A stretch of 64,000 bases of DNA from Collimonas humicola (GTDB lineage: Bacteria > Pseudomonadota > Gammaproteobacteria > Burkholderiales > Burkholderiaceae_D). Below, piece after piece: positions 51,037 to 60,257 of this stretch. Position 1 is the stretch's first letter, and the number at the start of each line of letters is the position of its first letter. Position numbers and translations under genes: made by a program. The notes under the pieces are model-generated. The model saw nothing but the letters and a program-made list of their open reading frames with translations, was not told the origin of the DNA and did no database searches. Location: positions 62,001-126,000 of the forward strand of contig NZ_JAGQEE010000007.1 in assembly GCF_018304945.1 (NCBI RefSeq), read 5' to 3'.

Positions 51037-52695
51037 ATGAACAAAACGCTGGAAAACCGTTTCTACTACCTGGACAACTTCGTCACCGTTGTGGACTCGG
51101 TGCGCGCCCGCTATCGTCATTTGCTGAGCCTGGAAGAGCAGGCCTTCGTCGATGGTTTCGGCAATCTGCCGCAAGCCTCGGCGGCATTGCTGGTGCGGAT
51201 GGTGATGCGCAAGGGCGAGCTGTTCCGGCTCAGCAAGCTGCGTTACGATGAAATCGGCTGCGCCGCCAGCGCGGCGGCGGCGCTGATTGCAGCGGGCTGG
51301 GTCGAGCCGCGGCCGCTGCTGGATATCGGCCAGCTGTTCCGGGTACTGAACAAGGCCGAGATCGCCGCCGCTTTCCCGCAGCTGCGGCAGGTGGCGCGCA
51401 AGAGCGAGCAGCTGGATTTCCTGCGGCAGGCAGGAGGCGGTGCGGCGGGCGTGCGCAGCCTGGAGGAATGGTGGCCCGGCGCCGCCGACAGCCTGCTGCA
51501 GCTATGCGAACCGGTGGCTGCGCTGTGCGACCGCCTGCGCCTGATGTTTTTCGGTAACCTGTACCAGGACTGGTCGGAATTCGTGCTGTCCGAACTGGGC
51601 ATCTTCAAATATGAGCAGGTCGATCTGTCGCCCGCCGCGCAAGGCTTCAGCAGCCGCCAGGATATCGATGACTACCTGCATCTGCATGCCTGCCGCGAAC
51701 GCTTTCTCGGCGGCGAGGAGCCGCAGGCGGTAGCGGCGGATATATCCGCCCAGCCCTATCCGAACCCATGGTTGGAAGAGCGCCGCGGCAAGCTGCTGTT
51801 CCAGGTCGCCCAGCACTATGAACGCAATGGCGAGCTGGCGCCGGCGCTGCGCCTGTATGCCGGCAGCAGCCGGCCCGGCGCGCGCCTGCGGGCGATCCGG
51901 GTGCTGGAGCGCTGCGGCCAGCCTGAAGCAGCATTTGCATTGGCGCAGCAGGCAGAACAGCAGGCCGAGAGTGAAGCCGAACAGCAGCAACTGCTGCGCG
52001 TCATGCCGCGTCTGCGGCGCGCGCTTGGCCATCCCAGATTGACGCCGTCCGCTGCCGTCAGCATCGCACAGCACGAAATCGCCTTGCCGCGGCCTGCTCC
52101 GGGCATCTCGGTCGAGCAGGCGCTCAGCCGGCACCTGGCCTGTGCCGATGCGCCGGCGCTGTATGTCGAAAACGCCCTGATCAATTCGCTGTTCGGCCTG
52201 TTGTTCTGGGATGCCGTGTTCACGCCGGTGCCTGGCGCTTTCTTCCATCCGTTCCAGAGCGGACCGGCCGATTTGCACGGTCCTGATTTCCGTTTGCGCC
52301 GGGCGCTGCAGTTCGAGGCCGGCTTTGCACTGCTGCGTAGCGGCGGCTACCGGCAGGCCATCCTGCACAATTTCCGCATCAAGGAAAATACCCAGTCGCC
52401 GTTCGTGTTCTGGGGCGCGATCGATGCGCCATTGCTGGCTATGGCGCTGGATTGCCTGCCGCCCCAGCACCTGCAGCTATGTTTCGAACGCATCCTGCAA
52501 GACATCAAGAGCAACCGTTCCGGCCTGCCTGATCTGATCCAGTTCTGGCCGGCGGAGCAGCGCTACCGGATGATCGAGGTCAAGGGCCCGGGCGACCGCC
52601 TGCAAGACAACCAGATCCGCTGGCTGGATTATTTCGCCCGGCATGACATCCCGGTTGCTGTGTATTACGTGCAATGGACCGGGGAGAGCGCGTGA
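51037..52695 (+). CDS. FAN1-like structure-specific nuclease (VRR-NUC domain)
   Basis: This 552-residue protein is collinear with bacterial FAN1. The nuclease triad sits in the C-terminal VRR-NUC domain, Asp499 (GLPDLIQFW), Glu514 and Lys516 (MIEVKGPGDRLQDNQ), with an upstream Glu378 (YVENALINSLFG). These match the spacing of the catalytic residues I recall for P. aeruginosa FAN1 (386, 507, 522, 524) at a constant offset of eight. The middle region is helical repeat-like. FAN1 cuts 5' flaps and unhooks interstrand crosslinks. I used the ATG at 51037 because the frame upstream covers the LexA box and promoter. The stop overlaps the helicase start (TGATG). Confidence 0.92.
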   Translation: MNKTLENRFYYLDNFVTVVDSVRARYRHLLSLEEQAFVDGFGNLPQASAALLVRMVMRKGELFRLSKLRYDEIGCAASAAAALIAAGWVEPRPLLDIGQLFRVLNKAEIAAAFPQLRQVARKSEQLDFLRQAGGGAAGVRSLEEWWPGAADSLLQLCEPVAALCDRLRLMFFGNLYQDWSEFVLSELGIFKYEQVDLSPAAQGFSSRQDIDDYLHLHACRERFLGGEEPQAVAADISAQPYPNPWLEERRGKLLFQVAQHYERNGELAPALRLYAGSSRPGARLRAIRVLERCGQPEAAFALAQQAEQQAESEAEQQQLLRVMPRLRRALGHPRLTPSAAVSIAQHEIALPRPAPGISVEQALSRHLACADAPALYVENALINSLFGLLFWDAVFTPVPGAFFHPFQSGPADLHGPDFRLRRALQFEAGFALLRSGGYRQAILHNFRIKENTQSPFVFWGAIDAPLLAMALDCLPPQHLQLCFERILQDIKSNRSGLPDLIQFWPAEQRYRMIEVKGPGDRLQDNQIRWLDYFARHDIPVAVYYVQWTGESA

Positions 52696-54953
52696 TGGCG
52701 ACGGCCCCTGCGCAATACGTGGTCGCCGTGCGCGCGCTGTGCGAATTCACGGCCAAGCAGGGCGATCTCGACCTGCGCTTCACACCGTCGCCGACGGCGC
52801 AGGAAGGCATCACCGGCCATGCGGTGGTGGCGGCGCGCCGTTCCCCAGGTTATGAGGCGGAAGTCAGCCTGAGCGGCAGCTTTGGTCCCTTGCTGGTGCG
52901 CGGCCGCGCCGACGGCTACGATCCGCGCCTCAACCGGCTGGAGGAAGTCAAGACTTATCGCGGCGACCTCGGCCGCATGCCGGACAACCATCGCCATCTG
53001 CACTGGGCGCAGGTCAGGATCTACGGCCACCTGCTGTGCCAGAGCCGCGGCCTGGACGAGCTGCAGCTGGCGCTGGTCTACTACGATATCGCCAGCCAGA
53101 AGGAAACCTTGCTGACCGAGCACCTGACCGCGGCACTATTGCGGCAATTCTTCGAAGATCATTGCCAGCGCTTCCTGGCCTGGGCCGAACAGGAAATGGC
53201 CCATCGCACTGCGCGCGACGTGCAGCTGACGGCGCTGCAGTTTCCGCATGCGGATTTCCGTCCCGGCCAGCGCATCATGGCCGAAGCTGTCTACAAAAGC
53301 GCCGTCAGCGGCCGCTGCCTGCTGGCGCAGGCGCCGACCGGTATCGGCAAGACCGTCGGCAGCCTGTTTCCGATGCTGAAGGCGAGTCCGGGCCAGGCCT
53401 TGGACAAGATCTTTTTCCTGGCGGCCAAGACTTCCGGAAGGGCGCTGACGCTGGAAGCCGTGGCGCGCATCAGGCAAAGTGCGCCGGCCTTGTCCTTGCG
53501 CGTGCTGGAACTGGTGGCGCGAGACAAGGCGTGCGAACATCCGGACAAAGCCTGCCACGGCGAATCCTGCCCCTTGGCGCAAGGCTTCTACGACCGCTTG
53601 CCGCAGGCGCGCAGTGCGGCGTTCGACGCCGGTGCGCTGGACCGCGATGGCTTGCGCCGGGTGGCTGCCGAACATCGTGTCTGTCCCTATTACCTGAGCC
53701 AGGAAATGGCGAGCTGGTCGGATGTGATCGTCGGCGACTACAACTACTATTTCGACATCAGCGCCATGCTGTATGGCATGGCCAGCGTCAACCAGTGGCG
53801 GGTGGGAGTGCTGGTGGACGAGGCGCACAATATGATAGACCGGGCGCGCAAGATGTATTCCGCGGAAATGGAATACAGCCAGCTGAAAGCCCTGCGCCGC
53901 AACGCGCCGCCGGCGCTCAAGCGCGGGCTGGACCGGGTCAGCCGGCAGTGGAACGGCCTGGGCAAGGAGCAGGAAGGCGACTACCTGCATTATGCGGAAA
54001 TCCCTGAGGCGTTTGTCGGCGCGCTGCTGCAGGCGGTGGCGGATATCACCGACTATATGGTGGAGCATCCGGCCGCCATGGACAGCCATCTGCAGCAATT
54101 TTATTTCGACGCTTTGCACTTTACCCGCATGGCCGAGCTGTTCGGCTCGCATTCCTTGTTCGACATCACACGCCAAAACGGGCAGGGCAGCACCCTTTGC
54201 ATCCGCAATATCGTGCCCGCGCCTTTCCTGACGCCACGTTTCGCCGCAGCGCGCAGCACGGTGCTGTTTTCCGCCACCTTGAGCCCCTGGCATTTTTACA
54301 GCGATACGCTGGGCATGCCGGCTGACACTGCCTGGATCGATGTCCCGTCGCCATTCACCGCGGACCAGCTGCAGGTGCAGCTGGTGACCGCCATCTCGAC
54401 CCGTTTCCAGCACCGCGATCGTTCGCTGGCGCCTATCGTCGAACTGATCGCGCGCCAGTACCGGCAGCAGGCCGGCAATTACCTGATGTTTTTCAGCAGC
54501 TACGATTATCTGGAAAAGGTCGCCGCGCTGTTCGCCGAGCAGTATCCGGAGATTCCGCTATGGCTGCAGGCGCGCCGCATGGATGAACGGGAAAGGGAAG
54601 ATTTCCTGGCGCGCTTTACCGACACCTCGCAAGGGATAGGCTTTGCGGTGCTGGGCGGCTCGTTCGCCGAGGGTATCGACCTGCCTGGCGCGCGCTTGAT
54701 CGGCGCTTTCATCGCCACACTGGGGCTGCCGCAGATCAATCCGGTCAATGAACAGATCATGCGCCGCATGGGGGAAACCTTCGGCAACGGCTACGACTAC
54801 ACCTATCTCTATCCCGGCATGCAAAAAGTGGTGCAGGCTGCCGGCCGCGTGATCCGCACCCAGCAGGACCGCGGCGTGGTGTACCTGATCGACGATCGCT
54901 TTGCGCGGCCGGAAATCAGGCTGCTGCTGCCGGCATGGTGGCAGGTTGCGTGA
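52695..54953 (+). CDS. XPD/DinG-family DNA helicase with N-terminal PD-(D/E)XK nuclease domain
   Basis: This 752-residue protein has two parts. Residues about 1-165 carry a RecB/Cas4-like nuclease signature: RGRADGYD (Asp73), LEEVKTYR (Glu84, Lys86) and HWAQVRIYGHLL (Gln106, Tyr110). Residues about 180-752 form a superfamily 2 Rad3/XPD helicase: Walker A APTGIGKT (Lys219), four cysteines for an iron-sulphur cluster (280, 287, 292, 330), DEAH at 375-378, and late motifs GGSFAEGIDLPG and QAAGRVIRTQQDRG. It is coupled to the FAN1-like gene and so probably acts with it in SOS-induced DNA repair, unwinding and trimming damaged DNA. Confidence 0.93.
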   Translation: MATAPAQYVVAVRALCEFTAKQGDLDLRFTPSPTAQEGITGHAVVAARRSPGYEAEVSLSGSFGPLLVRGRADGYDPRLNRLEEVKTYRGDLGRMPDNHRHLHWAQVRIYGHLLCQSRGLDELQLALVYYDIASQKETLLTEHLTAALLRQFFEDHCQRFLAWAEQEMAHRTARDVQLTALQFPHADFRPGQRIMAEAVYKSAVSGRCLLAQAPTGIGKTVGSLFPMLKASPGQALDKIFFLAAKTSGRALTLEAVARIRQSAPALSLRVLELVARDKACEHPDKACHGESCPLAQGFYDRLPQARSAAFDAGALDRDGLRRVAAEHRVCPYYLSQEMASWSDVIVGDYNYYFDISAMLYGMASVNQWRVGVLVDEAHNMIDRARKMYSAEMEYSQLKALRRNAPPALKRGLDRVSRQWNGLGKEQEGDYLHYAEIPEAFVGALLQAVADITDYMVEHPAAMDSHLQQFYFDALHFTRMAELFGSHSLFDITRQNGQGSTLCIRNIVPAPFLTPRFAAARSTVLFSATLSPWHFYSDTLGMPADTAWIDVPSPFTADQLQVQLVTAISTRFQHRDRSLAPIVELIARQYRQQAGNYLMFFSSYDYLEKVAALFAEQYPEIPLWLQARRMDEREREDFLARFTDTSQGIGFAVLGGSFAEGIDLPGARLIGAFIATLGLPQINPVNEQIMRRMGETFGNGYDYTYLYPGMQKVVQAAGRVIRTQQDRGVVYLIDDRFARPEIRLLLPAWWQVA

Positions 54954-54977
54954 GCCGGTGCTGTCGCTGCGGAGCCG

Positions 54978-55223
54978 TCAATCGAACAGCTCTTGCCAGA
55001 AGCTTTCCTTTTTCTTGGGACGGCGGTAGTCGTTGTAATGCGAGCCATGCTGCGGCGCGCGGAGCTCCGGCTGTGCGGCTGTTTCCTGCGTCGATTGCTG
55101 GATGATCTTGTCCAGTTCGCCGCGGTCCAGCCAGACCCCGCGGCAGCCGGGACAATAATCGATTTCAATGCTCAGGCGCTCGCTCATCACCAGCTCCTTG
55201 TCTTTACATACCGGGCAATACAT
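54978..55223 (-). CDS. Small zf-TFIIB domain protein
   Basis: This 81-residue protein has a zinc ribbon, YCPVCKDKELV and YCPGCRGVWLDRGELDKI, then a charged, disordered tail ending KKKESFWQELFD. Members are widespread in bacteria with no established role. It lies between the convergent helicase gene and the YccA-like gene. The gap to the helicase stop is 24 bases. Confidence 0.88.
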   Translation of the reverse strand: MYCPVCKDKELVMSERLSIEIDYCPGCRGVWLDRGELDKIIQQSTQETAAQPELRAPQHGSHYNDYRRPKKKESFWQELFD

Positions 55224-55252
55224 AAACGTTCTCCATTATCCTGAAAGTCGAT

Positions 55253-55279
55253 CGGGCCGGACGGCGTACGCCCGGCCCG
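55253..55279 (-). terminator. Hairpin downstream of the YccA-like gene
   Basis: The 8-base stem cgggccgg/ccggcccg (55253-55260 and 55272-55279) has an 11-base loop and lies immediately after the YccA-like stop on the minus strand. The U-tract is poor, so this may be a weak terminator or an mRNA 3'-end stabiliser before the zf-TFIIB gene. Confidence 0.45.
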
Positions 55280-55283
55280 GGGT

Positions 55284-55970
55284 TTACTCTTTGCTGACGA
55301 AGCCGAGCAGCTGCAGCAGGCTGGTAAACAGGCTGAAAATCGAAACGAACAGGCTGACCGTCGCCATTACGTAATTGGTCTCGCCGCCGCGCACGATATT
55401 GTTGGTTTCAAACAAAATCATGCCGGACATCAGCAGCACGAACACTGACGATACGGTCAGCGACAAGGCCGGGATGCTGAAGAACAGCGCCGCCAGTCCC
55501 GCCACGAAAGCCACCAGCACGCCCACTGTCAGCATGCCGCCCATGAAGGACAGGTCGCGCTTGGTGACCCGCGCATAGGCTGACATCCCCAGGAAAATGA
55601 TGGCGGTGCCGGCCAGCGCCATCGTCACGGTCAAGCCGCCGTTGGCCATGCTCAGGTACTTGCCGAGGATCGGTCCCAGGGTGTAGCCCATGAAGCCGGT
55701 CAGCGCGAACACCAGGCCGACGCCGAGGCCGCGGTCGCGGTATTTGGTGACCAGGAACAGCAGGCCGAAATAGCCGGCCAGGGTGATGACGATGCCAGGC
55801 CCTGGCAGGTTCAGCGCCAGCGCGGCAGCGGCGACGATGGCGCTGAAGCCCAGGCACAGCGACAGCAGCAGGTAGGTGTTGCGCAAGACCTGGCGCGCGG
55901 CGCCGTCCATCACCGTGGTGGCGGCATAGCTGGCGCCGCGGTTGCGCAGGGTGTCGTAGCGGTTGTTCAT
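55284..55970 (-). CDS. Bax inhibitor-1/YccA family membrane protein
   Basis: This 228-residue inner-membrane protein has seven hydrophobic segments. The family landmarks are LRNTYLLLSLCLGFSAIVAA at about residue 29, FALTGFMGYTLGPIL, and a C-terminal DE-like site replaced by the segment MILFETNNIVRGG. YccA-type members associate with the FtsH protease and modulate membrane protein quality control. It follows the HPF-like gene by 16 bases on the same strand, so both may share a transcript. Confidence 0.93.
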   Translation of the reverse strand: MNNRYDTLRNRGASYAATTVMDGAARQVLRNTYLLLSLCLGFSAIVAAAALALNLPGPGIVITLAGYFGLLFLVTKYRDRGLGVGLVFALTGFMGYTLGPILGKYLSMANGGLTVTMALAGTAIIFLGMSAYARVTKRDLSFMGGMLTVGVLVAFVAGLAALFFSIPALSLTVSSVFVLLMSGMILFETNNIVRGGETNYVMATVSLFVSIFSLFTSLLQLLGFVSKE

Positions 55971-55986
55971 GATGTTCTTTCGTTAA

Positions 55987-56349
55987 TTAGATAACCGCCG
56001 GCTCAAGCGCCGGCGCCAGGTACTTGGTGTGGGAAATCGATCTGGTGCGCGCCAGCAGGCGTGCGGTCGCCTGGGCGGCGCGATGCGCAGCCTGGTCGAC
56101 CATGGCTGCAATATCGCTGCCTTTCTCCGTGATCACCACGGTCGGCAAGCCGTTCAGGGTCAGCTGGATCTGGCATTGCTTGTCGATGCCGCCGCGCGGA
56201 CCGTTCTGGTCGCTGATGCGCACCTTCATTGCCTGGATGTTGTAGTGCTTGCGGTCCAGCGCGAGGCTGAGCCGGTTGCTCACATACTCGCGCAGTCTGC
56301 GGCTGAGTTTTACACCTTTGGTAGCGATGATCGCGATGGTCGGTTTCAT
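55987..56349 (-). CDS. HPF/RaiA-like ribosome-associated protein
   Basis: This 120-residue protein has the sigma-54 modulation/HPF fold pattern: beta strand IAIIATKGVKLS, helix LREYVSNRLSLALDR, strand IQAMKVRISDQNGPRGGIDKQC and helix MVDQAAHRAAQATARLLAR. I chose the ATG at 56349, with GGAG upstream, over a longer frame. Short HPF proteins bind the 30S decoding region and inactivate ribosomes under stress. This one sits outside the usual rpoN neighbourhood, so a specialised or accessory role is possible. Confidence 0.82.
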   Translation of the reverse strand: MKPTIAIIATKGVKLSRRLREYVSNRLSLALDRKHYNIQAMKVRISDQNGPRGGIDKQCQIQLTLNGLPTVVITEKGSDIAAMVDQAAHRAAQATARLLARTRSISHTKYLAPALEPAVI

Positions 56350-56447
56350 CAAAGACTCCAGTTCGTTTGAGGAGCAATCATCATATGGCCGCGACATGAA
56401 TTAAAAAAGCGAAGATAATCGAAGAATTACTTCGGAAAAACAGAACA

Positions 56448-57368
56448 ATGAAACCATCGTCGCTGAACTTTCGGCATCTTCACTATTTCTGGGTGGTGGC
56501 CAAGGAAGGCAGCGTCACGCGCGCCGCCGAACGGCTGGGGCTGGCGGTGCAAACCGTCAGTGCCCAGCTGTCGCTGCTGGAACAAGAGGTCGGCAAGGCG
56601 CTGCTGGCGCCGCAAGGGCGGCGGCTGGTGCTGACCGAGGCAGGGCGCCTGGCGCTCGGCTACGCCGACCAGATTTTCCTGCTGGGCGAGCAGATGCAGG
56701 AGGCGCTGGCGGCGGCCGACGATGAACCTACCATGCGGCTGGCGGTGGGAATTTCAGATTCACTGCCGAAACTGATTTCTGCACGTCTTCTGGAAGCCGC
56801 CCTGCGGCTGCCGCAGCGTGTCAAGCTGGTGTGTTTTGAAGACAAGTTCGAAGCGCTGCTGGGCGACCTCACGCTGCACAAGCTGGACGTGGTGCTGACC
56901 GACCGGCCGGCGCCGTCCAGTACGGCGCTGCGGGTGTTCAGCCATTTGCTGGGCGAAAGCGATATCGCGCTGTTCGGCAGCAAGGAGCTGGCCAAGCGCT
57001 ATCGCCCCAAATTCCCGGCCAGCCTGCGCGGTGCGCCTGTGCTGCTGCCGACCCGCAACAACGTGATTCGCGGCCGTATCGATCACTGGTTCGAAACTCG
57101 CGAATTAAGGCCGGATGTGGTGGGCGAATTCGACGACAATGCCTTGCTGAACACTTTCGGCCGCAGCGGCCTCGGCCTGTTCCCGGCGCCGTCCGCGCTG
57201 GCGGCGGATGTCGAGGAACAGTTCGGCGCAGTGCTGATCGGCCAGCTGGAGCAGGTGCATGAACAGTTTTACGCGGTCTCGAATGAACGCAAGATCAAGC
57301 ATCCGGCGGTGGAGGCGATCCTGTCTGCCATCCATGGCCGGGTGTTTACCCAGGCCAGGCGCAGGTGA
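56448..57368 (+). CDS. LysR-family regulator, NhaR-like
   Basis: This 306-residue LysR protein has a winged HTH at residues about 8-66 (HLHYFWVVAKEGSVTRAAER, VQTVSAQLSLLEQEVG). The NhaR-type opening LNFRHLHYFWVVAKEGSV and a substrate-binding domain with LTDRPAPSS support this sub-family. NhaR activates a sodium/proton antiporter and stress genes; no antiporter gene is in the window, so the target is open. It is divergent from the HPF-like gene. Confidence 0.9.
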   Translation: MKPSSLNFRHLHYFWVVAKEGSVTRAAERLGLAVQTVSAQLSLLEQEVGKALLAPQGRRLVLTEAGRLALGYADQIFLLGEQMQEALAAADDEPTMRLAVGISDSLPKLISARLLEAALRLPQRVKLVCFEDKFEALLGDLTLHKLDVVLTDRPAPSSTALRVFSHLLGESDIALFGSKELAKRYRPKFPASLRGAPVLLPTRNNVIRGRIDHWFETRELRPDVVGEFDDNALLNTFGRSGLGLFPAPSALAADVEEQFGAVLIGQLEQVHEQFYAVSNERKIKHPAVEAILSAIHGRVFTQARRR

Positions 57369-57384
57369 CAGCCATCGCGATCTG

Positions 57385-58416
57385 CTATGAGATTGACAAG
57401 GCCCGCCTGTGTTCTCCCGGACTGCTTCCGGTCCATTTCTTGAAGGCGCGATGGAAGGCGCTGGGATCGGCAAAGCCGAGGCTGATGGCGATTTCTTCGA
57501 TGCTCCGGGCCGAGCCGCTCAGGTAGTTGATCGCCAGGTCGCGCCGCAAATTGTCCTTGATCGCCTGGTACGATTGTCCTTCCTGGCTGAGCTTGCGGCG
57601 CAGCGTCGAGGCTGGCGTTTGCAGCTGCCGCGCCAAGCTGTCGAAATCCGACCATTCATTCATCGGCAGCTGGCGCAGGTGGCGGCGGATGGTGGCTGCC
57701 AGGCTGTCGTGGTTGCTGTATTTCACCAGCAGGTTGCCGGGCGCTTCGCGCAGGAAGGCGGGCAGCGTACGCTGGTTCTGCACGATCGGCAGCGCCAGGC
57801 AGGCGGCGTCGAAGGTGATGCTGGTGCGCGCCTGGCCGAAGCGCGCCTGGTCGCAGAAGCGGATCTTGTAGTCGAGGCTGGCGGGCGGTTCGTCGCAGCG
57901 GAAATCGGCTGACAGCAGCTGGATGCGGCGGCCGATCAGCCAGCTGCCGACGCCATGCACGAACATCAGGAAGGTGGCGTAGGTGAACATGCGGCGCGGG
58001 CTGCCGCTTTCATTGATGACGATGCAGGCCACGCCATCTTGTTGCGACAGGCTCGCCGAAATGTCATCCAGCACCAGTCGCAGGAAATCCAGCATGCGCG
58101 ACAAGGCCTTGCCCAGGTTGGCGCTGTGCAGGGCGCTGCGGCACAGCAGGTTGAAGCTGCCGACCCGCATCGGATGGCTGTCCATGCCGAAGAATTCGTC
58201 GTCGGTCGCTTGCGAGATCAGATACCACAGGCGGCCGTAATTGGCCGCCGCCACCCGCGCGTGCGACGACGCCAGCAGGCGCGGCGAAATTCCCGCCTGC
58301 AGCAGCAGCGCATCGGCATCCATGCCGCGCAGGCGCATGCAGTGCAGCGCTTCGCCGACGAGGCCAATGGCGATCGTCCCTTTCTCCCAGTCTTCCATAA
58401 GCCCCAAATTAGTCAT
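57385..58416 (-). CDS. AraC-family regulator with Arabinose_bd-type sensor domain
   Basis: This 343-residue protein has a PF12625-type sensor (about 20-215, LLLQAGISPRLLASSHARV near the start) and an AraC HTH at the C-terminus (DFDSLARQLQTPASTLRRKL and IEEIAISLGFADPSAFHRAFKKWTG). GGA at six bases supports the ATG at 58416. It is divergent from the acyl-CoA synthetase/SDR operon, the usual arrangement for an activator of a fatty or organic acid catabolic unit. The inducer is unknown. Confidence 0.92.
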   Translation of the reverse strand: MTNLGLMEDWEKGTIAIGLVGEALHCMRLRGMDADALLLQAGISPRLLASSHARVAAANYGRLWYLISQATDDEFFGMDSHPMRVGSFNLLCRSALHSANLGKALSRMLDFLRLVLDDISASLSQQDGVACIVINESGSPRRMFTYATFLMFVHGVGSWLIGRRIQLLSADFRCDEPPASLDYKIRFCDQARFGQARTSITFDAACLALPIVQNQRTLPAFLREAPGNLLVKYSNHDSLAATIRRHLRQLPMNEWSDFDSLARQLQTPASTLRRKLSQEGQSYQAIKDNLRRDLAINYLSGSARSIEEIAISLGFADPSAFHRAFKKWTGSSPGEHRRALSIS

Positions 58417-58561
58417 TGCAATTCCGCTCAGCCGTAATGATCGCTTTTAACATGGCCCCAAGTCACTAAATATCCTAGACTTAGCCGCAGCAGCTCGATT
58501 TCTCATGACAACAAAACAAGAACTGGCCAAGCCAGTCATTTTAGGTTAGAGGAGAACATTC

Positions 58562-60235
58562 ATGTCATCTGGTTTCCCAAGCGCAGCCACGGCCCATGCC
58601 ATACCGGACTATGCGCAGTTCTATGCCGATTTCAAGCTCGACAGCGTGGCCGCCGAACTGGCCGGCAACCTGGAGACGGGCGTCAATGCCAGCGTCGAAT
58701 GCTGCGACCGCCACGCTACGCCTGGCCGCATCGCCCTGAACTGGGAAGGCAAGGATGGCCGCAGCGCCAGCTATACCTTCGCCCAGCTGCAGGAGTTGTC
58801 TGGTCGTTTTGCTAATTTCCTGAGGGCGCAGGGCGTGCAGCCGGGCGACCGCGTCGCCGGTCTGTTGCCGCGCACGCCGGAACTGTTGGTGGCGATCCTC
58901 GGCACCTGGCGCGCCGGCGCTGTGTACCAGCCGCTGTTTACCGCCTTCGGTTCGAAATCGATCGAGTACCGGGTTGCCGCCAGCGAGGCCAGGCTGATCG
59001 TCACCGATGCCGACAATCGCCACAAGCTGGACGAAGTGCCGCAATGCCCGCCGGTCATGACCGTCAACGGCGCCAGCGCGCTGGCCGCCGGCGACTTCGG
59101 TTTCTGGGATGAGATGGGCAAGCACTCGACCGAATTTGCGCCGGTGATGCGCAAGGCCGAAGACGCCTTCATCATGTTGTTCACCTCCGGCACCACCGGC
59201 CCGGCCAAGGGCGTATCGGTGCCGCTGAAGGCGCTGCTGTCGTTCTATGTCTATACGCGCTATGCGGTCGACCTGCGGCCCGAGGATGCCTTCTGGAACA
59301 TCGCCGATCCGGGCTGGGCCTACGGTCTGTATTACTGCGTGACCGGGCCGCTGATGATGGGCCACGCGATTACTTTTTACGAAGGTTCCTTCACCGTAGA
59401 AAGCACCTACCGCATCATCAAGAAATACGGCATCACCAACCTGACCGGATCGCCGACCGCCTACCGCATGCTGATCGCCGCCGGCGCGGAGGCCGCGGCG
59501 CCGGTCAAAGGTCAGCTGCGCGCGGTCAGCAGCGCCGGCGAACCGCTCAACCCGGAAGTGATACGCTGGTTCCGCGAACATCTGGACACGCTGATCAACG
59601 ATCACTACGGCCAGACCGAAACCGGCATGGTGCTGTGCAATCACCATGGCTTGCAGCACGAGGTGCACATGGGTTCGGCCGGCCTTGCCATGCCGGGCTA
59701 CCGGCTGGCGGTGCTCGACGACGATGAGAAGGAACTGGGCGTCGGCGAGCCGGGCGTGCTGGCGGTGGACCGTCCGCGTTCACCCATCTACTGGTTTCAG
59801 GGCTACTGGCAGCAGGACAGCAGCCGCGACGCCAGCGACTATTACGTCACTGGCGATACGGTGGAGCTGAACCAGGATGGCAGCATCAGCTTTATCGGCC
59901 GCGGCGACGACATCATTACTTCTTCCGGCTACCGCATCGGTCCGTTCGACGTGGAAAGCGCGCTGCTGGAGCATCCGGCGGTGGTCGAGGCGGCTGTGGT
60001 CGGCAAGCCGGACCCGGAACGCACGGAACTGGTCAAGGCCTTCGTGGTCCTCGGCAAGGATTACGCGCCGAGCGCCGCGCTGACGGAGGAGCTGCAGCAA
60101 TACGTCAAGCGCCGCCTGGCCGCGCATTCCTATCCGCGCGAAATCGAATTTTTGACAGAATTACCCAAAACCCCTAGCGGCAAACTGCAGCGCTTCATCT
60201 TGCGCAACCAGGAAATCGCTAAAGCTAAACTGTAG
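58562..60235 (+). CDS. AMP-forming acyl-CoA synthetase (acetyl-CoA synthetase-like)
   Basis: This 557-residue ANL-superfamily enzyme has AMP-binding motif LFTSGTTGPAKG, INDHYGQTETGM, the ATP-binding YYVTGD segment, the GRGDDIITSSGYRIGP hinge and the acceptor-loop lysine in TPSGKLQRFILR. Length and motif variants place it near short- to medium-chain acyl-CoA synthetases. GGAGA precedes the ATG at 58562. The substrate is probably a carboxylic acid whose CoA ester is further oxidised by the SDR gene 22 bases downstream. Confidence 0.93.
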   Translation: MSSGFPSAATAHAIPDYAQFYADFKLDSVAAELAGNLETGVNASVECCDRHATPGRIALNWEGKDGRSASYTFAQLQELSGRFANFLRAQGVQPGDRVAGLLPRTPELLVAILGTWRAGAVYQPLFTAFGSKSIEYRVAASEARLIVTDADNRHKLDEVPQCPPVMTVNGASALAAGDFGFWDEMGKHSTEFAPVMRKAEDAFIMLFTSGTTGPAKGVSVPLKALLSFYVYTRYAVDLRPEDAFWNIADPGWAYGLYYCVTGPLMMGHAITFYEGSFTVESTYRIIKKYGITNLTGSPTAYRMLIAAGAEAAAPVKGQLRAVSSAGEPLNPEVIRWFREHLDTLINDHYGQTETGMVLCNHHGLQHEVHMGSAGLAMPGYRLAVLDDDEKELGVGEPGVLAVDRPRSPIYWFQGYWQQDSSRDASDYYVTGDTVELNQDGSISFIGRGDDIITSSGYRIGPFDVESALLEHPAVVEAAVVGKPDPERTELVKAFVVLGKDYAPSAALTEELQQYVKRRLAAHSYPREIEFLTELPKTPSGKLQRFILRNQEIAKAKL

Positions 60236-60257
60236 AAAATCGTAAAGAAGAGAAAAT

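Noticed and set aside
54978-55223. zf-TFIIB protein as a third member of the FAN1-helicase repair operon
   Set aside because: It is on the opposite strand, convergent to the helicase gene, so it is not co-transcribed.
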